A stretch of 50,079 nucleotides of DNA, taken from Leptospira sp. (GTDB taxonomy: Bacteria > Spirochaetota > Leptospiria > Leptospirales > Leptospiraceae). Position 1 is the first letter of the stretch. Every line of letters begins with the position of its first letter. Positions 35,730 to 43,771 of this stretch are shown in pieces. The translations under genes and the position numbers were made by a program. The stretch spans positions 1-50,079 of the forward strand of contig JAPZRK010000070.1 in NCBI GenBank assembly GCA_027531445.1. Direction: 5' to 3'. A model generated the notes under the pieces. It was not told where the DNA came from and made no database searches. It was given only the letters and a program-made list of their open reading frames with translations.

Positions 35730-36899
35730 TTATTTGCTACCAATGATAGCGATATAGTCTTCTGCCCATTTTTTGTAAGGGATACACTTTCTAGAACCAG
35801 CACAATTTTCAACCGGTGTTCTCCAGAAAGAGATTCTTTCAAAATTATTGAAACCATTTGTTGCGCAACCAGTATCAGTCAATAATGCATTGCCCTTGCA
35901 AGCCGCAGGAACTGACGGAACGGATCCAAACCAGGATGCCAAATCACCTTGAACTTTTGGTGAAATCGAATGTTCCATCCACTTGTAAGCACAGTTCACG
36001 TGTTTTGAATCTTTATGCAACATGGTAGTATCTGCCCAACCTGTCGCACCTTCTTTCGGAACTACTGATCCAACTGGTTGTTTTTCACCAGCGAGTAGAT
36101 TCACTTGGAAAGGCCAAGCAGATGATGCAACCACACCTTCTTTTTTGAAATCGTCAACGTGAACCATTGCATCATGCCAATACTTTGGAACCAATTGTCT
36201 TTGTTTTTTTAGAAGTTCAATTGCCGCACTGTATTGTTTTTCATCCAATTCGTACGGATCATTGATTCCCAATTCAGGCTTTGCTTGTTTTAAGTAGAGA
36301 GCAGCATCAGCTATATAGATAGGACCATCGAACGCTTGTACGCGGCCTTTGTTTGACTTTCCATCAGGAAAGTTCTGCTCTTCAAATACCACTGACCAAG
36401 ATGTTGGAGCAGTTTTGAATACTTTTGTATTGTACATAAGCACATTTGGACCCCATTGGTAAGGGACACCATAGTGTTTGCCATCGACAGTGTGCCAAGG
36501 TGCATTTTGTAAGCGAGAGTCTACGGACTTCCAGCTAGGGATGAGGTCGATATTTACTTCTTGAACTTTACCGCCAGCAATCAATCGAAGGGATGCATCG
36601 CCAGACGCTGTCACTAGGTCAAAACCACCCTCGTTCATAAGAGCGACCATTTCGTCAGATGTAGCGGCAGTTTTAACGTTCACCTTGCAACCGCTAGCTT
36701 TTTCAAATTCAGTGACCCAATCGTATCCCTTGTCAGTTTCGCCGCGCTCGATATAACCAGGCCAAGCAACGATAGAAACTTCGCCTTCCGTTTCACCAAT
36801 CGCTGTTACTTTTTGTTCTTTTTTGCCACAGGCAATTGTCAATGCAAGCATAGATGCAGTTATGCAAGCTACAAAAACTTTCCTTTTATCTTGAATCAT
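35730..36899 (-). CDS. ydcS: Putrescine-type substrate-binding lipoprotein YdcS
   Basis: A 389-residue binding protein, close in sequence to E. coli YdcS: IVAWPGYIERGETDKGYDWV, KTAATSDEMVALMNEGGFDL, TASGDASLRLIAGG, YGVPYQWGPN and VQGDLASWFGSVPSVP are shared blocks. Unlike the E. coli protein it is a lipoprotein (lipobox LTIAC, Cys24). AGGAG lies about 9 nt before the ATG. YdcS-type proteins bind putrescine, and E. coli YdcSTUV imports it. The gene starts the ydcSTUV operon and is divergent from the GABA/putrescine catabolic operon. Confidence 0.95.
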   Translation of the reverse strand: MIQDKRKVFVACITASMLALTIACGKKEQKVTAIGETEGEVSIVAWPGYIERGETDKGYDWVTEFEKASGCKVNVKTAATSDEMVALMNEGGFDLVTASGDASLRLIAGGKVQEVNIDLIPSWKSVDSRLQNAPWHTVDGKHYGVPYQWGPNVLMYNTKVFKTAPTSWSVVFEEQNFPDGKSNKGRVQAFDGPIYIADAALYLKQAKPELGINDPYELDEKQYSAAIELLKKQRQLVPKYWHDAMVHVDDFKKEGVVASSAWPFQVNLLAGEKQPVGSVVPKEGATGWADTTMLHKDSKHVNCAYKWMEHSISPKVQGDLASWFGSVPSVPAACKGNALLTDTGCATNGFNNFERISFWRTPVENCAGSRKCIPYKKWAEDYIAIIGSK

Positions 36900-36925
36900 G
36901 TAATTCCTTTCTCCTGTCAGTCTGA

Positions 36926-36940
36926 CTGCTTTAAAAGCAG
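36926..36940. promoter_or_regulatory. Palindrome between ydcS and gabD (candidate operator)
   Basis: CTGCTTT-A-AAAGCAG is a perfect 15-bp palindrome in the 142-bp gap between the divergent importer and catabolic operons. A regulator binding here could control both. No adjacent regulator gene is present. Confidence 0.4.
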
Positions 36941-37041
36941 ATTCTTTTGGGAGGAGAAAGAGTTGGCAAGCATTTCAAGTTTTATTCTAAAAAATGATAG
37001 GATTTTTATTTCGGAGAAATATAACGAACATAACTCTTACT

Positions 37042-38499
37042 ATGATTCAACTGAAAGACCCCTCCCTTTTTCGTGAACTGAACTTTATCGATGGTGAATG
37101 GTGCTCCGCATCAGAAAAGCAAACTCTCGATGTGTTCAACCCTTCTTCCTCTCAGAAAATTGGTACTATTCCTTATTCGGGTGAGATGGAAACAGATCGG
37201 GCGATCACTTCCGCCAACCGAGCGTTCCCTGCCTGGAAACGAACTCCCGCAAAAGAAAGGGCCAATATCTTAAAGCGCTGGTTCGATTTGATACAATCAA
37301 ATGTCGAAGACCTAGCCTTGATCATGACTACAGAACAAGGCAAACCACTTGCAGAAGCCAAAGGTGAGGTGGCCTACGCCGCTTCTTATATAGAATGGTT
37401 TGCAGAAGAAGCCAAACGGGCATATGGTGACATCATCCCTTCGCACAGAAGGGATACACGCATTTTAATTTTAAAAGAACCAATCGGTGTCGTTGCAACG
37501 ATCACTCCGTGGAATTTCCCTGCTGCAATGCTCGCCCGAAAAGTTGCTCCTGCTCTCGCCGCGGGATGCACAGTGGTTTCGAAACCAGCAGAACTAACAC
37601 CCTATTCTGCCTTTGCTCTTGCTGTTCTTGCCGAACGTGCAGGCCTTCCAAAAGGTGTTTGGAATGTTATCACTGGAGACTATCGAACGATAGGTGAAGT
37701 AATTTTAAAAAATAGATCCGTGCGCAAATTGAGTTTCACTGGTTCCACTCAAACTGGTATGTACTTGATGGAAAAGTCGGCTCCGACCTTAAAAAAGCTT
37801 TCTTTGGAACTAGGTGGGAACGCTCCGTTTATCGTATTCAAGGATTCAGATATAGATGAGGCACTCAAAGGAGCTATGTTTGCAAAATTTCGAAACACAG
37901 GCCAAACATGCGTCTGCGTAAATAGGTTTATCGTGGAAAAATCAATTGCAGAAAGTTTTGCAACGCGTCTTGCTGAGCTCGCCTCACAACTTAAAGTCGG
38001 TGATGGGCTAAGCGAGGGCGCCCAACAAGGGCCATTGATCAATGAAGCCGCCATTGAAAAAGTAGAGTTACATATTGCTGATGCTACAAAAAAAGGTGCC
38101 TCAATCCTGACGGGTGGAGCAAAACATTCACTTGGAGGCACATTCTTTCAGCCAACAGTCTTGTATCCTGTTGATAGCGAAATGTTGGTCTGCCAAGAAG
38201 AAACATTCGGTCCTGTCTCATCTGTACAGACATTTGAAACGGAAGAAGAGGCCATACAACTCGCCAATGATACGGTTTTCGGACTGGCTTCTTATGTTTA
38301 CACAAAAGATATTTCCCGACTTTTTCGAGTCGCGGAAAGTCTAGAGTATGGAATGGTCGGTGTCAATGAAGGTCTTATTTCTTCCGAACAAGTCCCGTTC
38401 GGTGGTGTAAAATTCTCTGGAATGGGTAGAGAAGGCTCAAAGTATGGTCTAGATGATTATATGGTAACAAAGTATTTGTGTTTAGGGGGTATTGTCTGA
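37042..38499 (+). CDS. gabD: Succinate-semialdehyde dehydrogenase
   Basis: A 485-residue aldehyde dehydrogenase from the preferred ATG at 37042, which matches the family N-terminus (LFRELNFIDGEW); an in-frame ATG at 36994 adds 16 unusual residues and neither start has a clear ribosome binding site. It oxidises succinate semialdehyde to succinate with NAD(P)+. Motifs are PWNFPAAMLARK, FTGSTQTG, ELGGNAPF and the catalytic Cys290 in GQTCVC, with the nearby Cys292 that in E. coli GabD-type enzymes can form a disulfide. The stop overlaps the gabT start as TGATG, indicating translational coupling. Confidence 0.95.
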   Translation: MIQLKDPSLFRELNFIDGEWCSASEKQTLDVFNPSSSQKIGTIPYSGEMETDRAITSANRAFPAWKRTPAKERANILKRWFDLIQSNVEDLALIMTTEQGKPLAEAKGEVAYAASYIEWFAEEAKRAYGDIIPSHRRDTRILILKEPIGVVATITPWNFPAAMLARKVAPALAAGCTVVSKPAELTPYSAFALAVLAERAGLPKGVWNVITGDYRTIGEVILKNRSVRKLSFTGSTQTGMYLMEKSAPTLKKLSLELGGNAPFIVFKDSDIDEALKGAMFAKFRNTGQTCVCVNRFIVEKSIAESFATRLAELASQLKVGDGLSEGAQQGPLINEAAIEKVELHIADATKKGASILTGGAKHSLGGTFFQPTVLYPVDSEMLVCQEETFGPVSSVQTFETEEEAIQLANDTVFGLASYVYTKDISRLFRVAESLEYGMVGVNEGLISSEQVPFGGVKFSGMGREGSKYGLDDYMVTKYLCLGGIV

Positions 38500-39791
38500 T
38501 GGGTTCAAATCATTTAACCAATGCAAGCTTATGGGAAAGAAGACTTTCCAACGTTCCGCGCGGAGTATCGACCGCCTATCCCGTATTTGCCGAAAGAGCT
38601 CTCAATGCTGAGATCTGGGACGTAGAAGGCAAAAGATACATCGATTTTGGAGGGGGCATCGGTGTGATGAACACTGGGCATTGCCATCCTAAAGTCATAG
38701 CCGCCATCCACAAACAGGTAGACGCCTACCTTCACACAGCATTTCAGATTATGCCTTATGAGCCATACATTCAATTGACCGAAAAGTTAAACGAAAAAGC
38801 GCCCATATCCGGTCCCAAAAAAACCATTTTGTTTTCATCCGGTGCTGAGGCTCTTGAAAATGCTGTGAAAATCGCACGAGTTGCTACTGGTCGCACCGGC
38901 TTTATTTCTTTTACGGGCGGTTTTCACGGACGAACGATGATGGCACTTGCACTCACTGGAAAAGTGATCCCTTACAAAAAAGGTTTTGGTCCACTTCCAG
39001 GTGATGTCTATCACATTCCATTCCCTATGGAATACCATGGAGTGAGTGAAGATGATTCCATCAAATCACTTTTGAATCTTTTTAAGGCAGATATTGATCC
39101 TTCACGTATAGCGGCTATTGCCATTGAACCCGTACAAGGTGAAGGAGGATTTTATATCGCTTCTCCAAGTTTTCTCAAACGCTTAAGAGCGATATGCGAC
39201 GAACATGGAATACTCCTTATCGCCGACGAAGTCCAATCAGGTTTTGCAAGGACTGGCAAACTATTCGCCATAGAACATAGCGGAATTTCACCTGATATGA
39301 TCACGACTGCAAAGTCATTGGCAGGAGGACTTCCTTTGTCCGCAGTCATCGGCAAAGCGAACCTCATGGATTCCGTTGAACCAGGTGGACTCGGGGGAAC
39401 CTATGCGGGCAATCCAGTCGCATGTGCGGCCGCTCTTGCAGTTATGGACTTGATAGAAGAAGAAAATATTCTATCTCAGTCCACAAAACTTGGAGAAATG
39501 CTTAAAGAAAAACTCAAAATGATCCAAACAAAACATAAGAGTATCGGAGAGATTCGAGGTCTCGGAGGTATGGTTGCCTTTGAATTAGTTGAAAATGGGG
39601 ACGCACATAAACCGTCAGCTGACCTAGCCAAAAAATTAACAAGCAAATCACTCGAACATGGTTTGGTGTTACTTTCTTGTGGGGTTTACGGAAATGTGAT
39701 TCGAATTTTAGTTCCGATCACAGCGAGTGAAACTATCGTTAACGAAGGGCTTGCGATTATTGAAAAATCATTGAAGGAAATAGGAGCTTAG
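38499..39791 (+). CDS. gabT: 4-aminobutyrate aminotransferase
   Basis: A 430-residue class III PLP aminotransferase from the ATG at 38499, preferred because it overlaps the gabD stop as TGATG and has AGGGGG 9 nt upstream; a GTG at 38478 is an alternative. It converts GABA and 2-oxoglutarate to succinate semialdehyde and glutamate. Blocks shared with E. coli GabT include GVMNTGHCHPKV, EPVQGEGGFY, LIADEVQSG, PLP-lysine Lys272 in TTAKSLAGG and PGGLGGTYAGNP. It could also act on putrescine, since no separate putrescine aminotransferase is seen. patD begins right after its stop. Confidence 0.95.
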   Translation: MGSNHLTNASLWERRLSNVPRGVSTAYPVFAERALNAEIWDVEGKRYIDFGGGIGVMNTGHCHPKVIAAIHKQVDAYLHTAFQIMPYEPYIQLTEKLNEKAPISGPKKTILFSSGAEALENAVKIARVATGRTGFISFTGGFHGRTMMALALTGKVIPYKKGFGPLPGDVYHIPFPMEYHGVSEDDSIKSLLNLFKADIDPSRIAAIAIEPVQGEGGFYIASPSFLKRLRAICDEHGILLIADEVQSGFARTGKLFAIEHSGISPDMITTAKSLAGGLPLSAVIGKANLMDSVEPGGLGGTYAGNPVACAAALAVMDLIEEENILSQSTKLGEMLKEKLKMIQTKHKSIGEIRGLGGMVAFELVENGDAHKPSADLAKKLTSKSLEHGLVLLSCGVYGNVIRILVPITASETIVNEGLAIIEKSLKEIGA

Positions 39792-41240
39792 ATGAAAAGA
39801 CTCAATCATTGGATCAACGGAAAATGGACGGAATCAGTATCCGGCAAATATTCTCAAATTGAAAATCCAACTACAACGGAAATTTTAGCGGAAGTTAGCC
39901 TAGGCAATGAAGCAGATATTGATGCTGCGGTAAAGGTCGCTTATCAATCATTTTATGATGGAAGATGGTCTCGTATCACACCTGGTGAACGATCAAACTG
40001 CCTACTTAGATTGGCGAATTTACTTGAGGCACGTTCTTCGGAATTTGCAAAAGTTGAATCCGAAAATGTCGGCAAACCTTACAAAAACCTGAGTTTAATG
40101 GGTGATATTCCGTTTGCTATAGATAACTTAAAGTTCTTTGCAGGCGCGGCAAGGGACGTCCACGGCAGTAAATCCGGCGAATACTTTGCAGGATACACGA
40201 GCATCTTCCGACGAGAACCAGTAGGTGTGATAGGACAGATTACACCTTGGAACTATCCGATACTGATGGCCGTTTGGAAATTCGGACCAGCACTTGCGGC
40301 AGGATGTACAGTTGTTTTAAAACCAGCGCCTAATACACCACTCACGACACTCATGCTCGCAGAGTTAACGAAAGAAGCGGGAATTCCCGATGGAGTATTC
40401 AATGTCGTGGCAGGGGGAAATGAGGCAGGCCAAGCTCTTGTTGACCATAAACAGGTAAGTATGATTTCTTTGACTGGATCGACTGGCACTGGCAAAAAGA
40501 TAATGAAAAGTGCTTCGGATACTCTCAAGCGAGTCCAGCTTGAGCTTGGAGGAAAGGCTCCATTGTTAGTATTTGAAGATGCAGATTTAAGCCTAATGTC
40601 CATTAAGGCAACGATAGGTGCTACATGTAATACTGGACAAGACTGTACCGCGGCTACACGAGTCTATGTTCAAAAGGAATACCTCAAAGAAGCAACGGAA
40701 GCCATTGTAAACACAATGCGCAATATTAAGGTGGGCAATCCATTTGATGATGAGACGGAAATGGGTCCAATGGCATCAAAGCTTCAAAGAGACAATGTAC
40801 TTGGCTTTATCCAAAGAGCGAAGGCATCAGGTGCAAAGATTTTGACCGGTGGCGGAATTCCGAAAGATCTCGGTGCTGGGTATTTCATGGAACCAACAGT
40901 GATTTCAGGTGTTGAGCATCATTCCGAGATTGTTCAAAATGAAATCTTCGGACCCGTCCTTACTATACTTCCTTTTGATAAGGAAGATGAAGCCATCAAA
41001 CTTGCAAATGATGTAAATTATGGGCTGGCATCCTCACTTTGGACTCATGACATAGCGCGAGCTATGCGAATTGCGAAACGCCTGGAATTCGGTACGATTT
41101 GGATCAACGATCATTTGCCACTTGCTTCGGAAGCTCCGCACGGTGGTTTTAAACAGTCTGGTTTTGGAAAGGACCTTTCTGCAGAATCGTTGGGTGACTA
41201 CCTTGTTACTAAACATATTATGATTGGCGGCGTGGACTGA
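39792..41240 (+). CDS. patD: 4-aminobutyraldehyde dehydrogenase (PatD/YdcW)
   Basis: A 482-residue aldehyde dehydrogenase closely matching E. coli PatD (YdcW, 474): FFAGAARD, GEYFAGYTSIFRREPVGV, TPWNYPILMAVWK, LELGGKAPL and catalytic Cys285 in TGQDCTAATR. It oxidises 4-aminobutyraldehyde, made from putrescine, to GABA, which GabT and GabD then take to succinate. In E. coli the gene sits at the end of ydcSTUVW; here it stands in the divergent operon immediately after gabT. Confidence 0.93.
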   Translation: MKRLNHWINGKWTESVSGKYSQIENPTTTEILAEVSLGNEADIDAAVKVAYQSFYDGRWSRITPGERSNCLLRLANLLEARSSEFAKVESENVGKPYKNLSLMGDIPFAIDNLKFFAGAARDVHGSKSGEYFAGYTSIFRREPVGVIGQITPWNYPILMAVWKFGPALAAGCTVVLKPAPNTPLTTLMLAELTKEAGIPDGVFNVVAGGNEAGQALVDHKQVSMISLTGSTGTGKKIMKSASDTLKRVQLELGGKAPLLVFEDADLSLMSIKATIGATCNTGQDCTAATRVYVQKEYLKEATEAIVNTMRNIKVGNPFDDETEMGPMASKLQRDNVLGFIQRAKASGAKILTGGGIPKDLGAGYFMEPTVISGVEHHSEIVQNEIFGPVLTILPFDKEDEAIKLANDVNYGLASSLWTHDIARAMRIAKRLEFGTIWINDHLPLASEAPHGGFKQSGFGKDLSAESLGDYLVTKHIMIGGVD

Positions 41241-41312
41241 TTTTTTTAGTACAACTTGCCTAAAAAGAGTAGAAATTTCCTACAAAAAGTGTAATTTAAC
41301 ACGCGGATACCA

Positions 41313-42440
41313 ATGGAAGAAACCTACTCCAATAATAGCATGAAAAAGCTAAGGCATATGATTGATGCCTTTAGCGATCGCTCTAAAGAAATCGGAAATG
41401 TGGCGAGTACTATCCAGCAAGTCGCGAAGCAAACAAATCTTTTGGCTCTAAATGCCGCAATTGAAGCGGCAAGAGCCGGAGAGTATGGACGTGGATTTGA
41501 AGTTGTAGCAAATGAAGTTTCAAAACTATCCTATAGAACCTCGGAAGCTACAAAAAAGATCACAGAAATTATCATTCGAATAAACGAAGAAACTCATAAA
41601 GCCTCTAAAGAAGTCGAACATTTTGAACGTGAGGCTGTTTTAGAATACGCGTTGCTTTGGTCTTCACATGTTGCTACTGAATTGGAAGCAAAGTTTTATA
41701 TTATGGCTACCTCCCTTTATGGATTAAAGTTTTTGATACAAAGTATGATCCAGTCCGAGAGTGGCCTTTCCCGTTCACAGATACTCATTCTTTTAAAGGA
41801 ATACTTAGATCAAAACCCTCAGCAGTTAGCATATGCTTGTTGCTTTGAACCAAATGTTGTTGACGATAATGATAGTGAATATGCTGGGCAAGTTGGACAT
41901 GACAAAAATGGACGTTTTGTTCCTTACTGCAATCGTCTAACAGGAAACATAACGATCGAACCTTTGCAGGGATATGATGTTCCAGGTGAAGATGAATGGT
42001 ATGAACTCCCCAAAAGCCTTGGACAAGACGTAATGATGGAACCTTACGATTATCCTATCAATGGAAAGCTAATTCGTATGACGAGTCTCATGACAAATAT
42101 GACGATTCATGGCAAGTTTGCTGGAATCATGGGTGCTGACTTTTCACTCGAACAATTACAGTCCACTATCTCGCCGAAAAAAATATTCGGGATAGGGAAA
42201 ACCTCACTCCTATCCAACGAACACGTATTTGCCGCCAACCCAGACTCTTCGTTACTCGGGAAAAAGGCTGAAACAATATCCTCGGAAGCAAAACTAGCAG
42301 TGACAAGCGGTGAAACCTATAGCTATATTGACAAAGACCAAATCGCACATTTGTTTGTACCTGTGCATATTGGAAACAGTTCAAACTCTTGGTCAATTTA
42401 TGTAGAATTCGATTTAAAGAATGCGACTAACGTTTCTTAG
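41313..42440 (+). CDS. Soluble chemoreceptor-like protein: MCP signalling hairpin followed by a Cache-like domain
   Basis: A 375-residue protein. Residues 20-105 contain the highly conserved hairpin tip of methyl-accepting chemotaxis proteins (QTNLLALNAAIEAARAGE at 40-57, then YGRGFEVVANEVSKLS), which binds CheA and CheW. Residues ~170-370 look like a dCache/PDC ligand domain: FVPYCNRLTG, EDEWYELPKS, VMMEPYDYPINGK and GKFAGIMGADFSL. The usual order is sensor first, signalling last, with membrane helices between; here the order is reversed and no transmembrane helix is evident. An in-frame stop lies 18 nt upstream of the start, so the ORF cannot be extended. It follows patD by 72 nt and may respond to GABA, putrescine or amino acids (inference). 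It could also be a remnant of a rearranged receptor. Confidence 0.8.
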   Translation: MEETYSNNSMKKLRHMIDAFSDRSKEIGNVASTIQQVAKQTNLLALNAAIEAARAGEYGRGFEVVANEVSKLSYRTSEATKKITEIIIRINEETHKASKEVEHFEREAVLEYALLWSSHVATELEAKFYIMATSLYGLKFLIQSMIQSESGLSRSQILILLKEYLDQNPQQLAYACCFEPNVVDDNDSEYAGQVGHDKNGRFVPYCNRLTGNITIEPLQGYDVPGEDEWYELPKSLGQDVMMEPYDYPINGKLIRMTSLMTNMTIHGKFAGIMGADFSLEQLQSTISPKKIFGIGKTSLLSNEHVFAANPDSSLLGKKAETISSEAKLAVTSGETYSYIDKDQIAHLFVPVHIGNSSNSWSIYVEFDLKNATNVS

Positions 42441-43673
42441 AACTGGCGAAAATCCTCCACCTTCAGTGCGAAAGTTGGTCGCTTGACCCTGGTAAAGTCG
42501 GCTAGTCAAGAGTATCATTTGGAAATCATAAATGTACGCTCTATAATCAATTTTAAAGTCTACTTCATGAATTGTTCGTTTGGTCGGAGGAATCTCGTCT
42601 TGTGCTAAATAATCCAATTTAGAAATTTCCTCAAATTTTGACTTTGTTAGCTTTTTCCCCGAATAAACACCTTTACTTCCATAACCATTTTGAGGTTTAA
42701 AAAATATCTGCTTTCTTTTTTCCCAAAAATAATCTCGTTCCGATTCTTTGAACAGAATCGTTTGTGGGATTACACTTGTTAAAACATCTATTTTGGACTG
42801 TTCTATTCCAATCTCTTCAAGAAATTTTTTATCAGATAGGTATTGAAGATTTGATTTGTTAGCAAACAAAAGATAGTCTATCGGATTCGGAGACAAACAG
42901 ACTTTTTTTTGGATAAAAGCGTCCTTTACTTTTGTTAGCGATGATCCTTCCAACATAAAATCTGTATGACGATTGTATATAAAATCAATCTTTTGATCAT
43001 TATAATAAAGATTACCCTCCATCGAAACCAAATCATCTGGTGAAAGGATAAAACACTCTATCCCCTTCGATTTGAGTATACTTTGATACATCAAAAATTC
43101 TGAGTATAAAAATTGTTCTGTTGGATTTTCATCCAAAATCGCCACAGTCTTCAAAACCTTGCCAGGAAACTGGAGGCTCCACTCCGCTTGAAAAGCATTA
43201 AAGATAAAATTCAGGCGATTTACATTGCCAATAAGCGAGGAATCAAATTGCATATGGTCAGTGCAGTTTAACTGAACATCATAAAGAATAGAGTTGATGA
43301 GTAGTCCGCCAGCATTCGTATTGATTTCGATAAGCTTCGGCCCAGATTCAGAGTCATGGAAGTCGATACCCAAAAATAGACCGCCTGATATAGGGTTGTC
43401 TACTAATTGCTGATAATCGGGTCCCAAGGGACTTAGAAATTTTTTTCTTATATTAGCATTTTCTAAAACGTGCTTTAGTATACTCGAAAAATTTAATAAT
43501 GATCCATAACTCTTTTCGGATAAGGATGTTGGAGAGTGAGAAAAAAAACGATCCAACTTAAGCGGAACTTTTGTTTCGGATTCATATGTTCTTTCGATCT
43601 CACGAAGTTTGATTAGATCAATCGTATCACAACTACACGAGGCATTGAATATATTTGTCTCCATAGATTCCAT
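42414..43673 (-). CDS. ATP-grasp ligase with permuted motif order, related to glutathionylspermidine synthase-type enzymes
   Basis: A 419-residue protein. The metal-binding E-x-N motif KLIEINTNAGG is near residue 115, before a central PDDLVSMEGNLYYNDQKIDF/IYNRHTDF block, and the ATP-binding KPQNGYGSKGVYSG comes later, near residue 335, with QDEIPPT and the DYRAYIYD strand after it. This order is opposite to standard ATP-grasp enzymes but matches glutathionylspermidine synthase-like and circularly permuted ATP-grasp families. It probably forms an amide bond using ATP. The substrate is unknown; proximity to polyamine genes makes a polyamine or amino acid partner possible. Its 3' end overlaps the chemoreceptor-like gene by 27 bp on the opposite strand. 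A second Met at residue 4 is an alternative start. Confidence 0.75.
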   Translation of the reverse strand: MESMETNIFNASCSCDTIDLIKLREIERTYESETKVPLKLDRFFSHSPTSLSEKSYGSLLNFSSILKHVLENANIRKKFLSPLGPDYQQLVDNPISGGLFLGIDFHDSESGPKLIEINTNAGGLLINSILYDVQLNCTDHMQFDSSLIGNVNRLNFIFNAFQAEWSLQFPGKVLKTVAILDENPTEQFLYSEFLMYQSILKSKGIECFILSPDDLVSMEGNLYYNDQKIDFIYNRHTDFMLEGSSLTKVKDAFIQKKVCLSPNPIDYLLFANKSNLQYLSDKKFLEEIGIEQSKIDVLTSVIPQTILFKESERDYFWEKRKQIFFKPQNGYGSKGVYSGKKLTKSKFEEISKLDYLAQDEIPPTKRTIHEVDFKIDYRAYIYDFQMILLTSRLYQGQATNFRTEGGGFSPVLRNVSRIL

Positions 43674-43771
43674 GCTTTAGACTCTCTTTGAAACTAAATG
43701 TTGGATCAAGTGATATTTTCTTGCTTTTTTTATTTAACATTTGTAGAATTTGAGTACAGATTGAATTCCAA

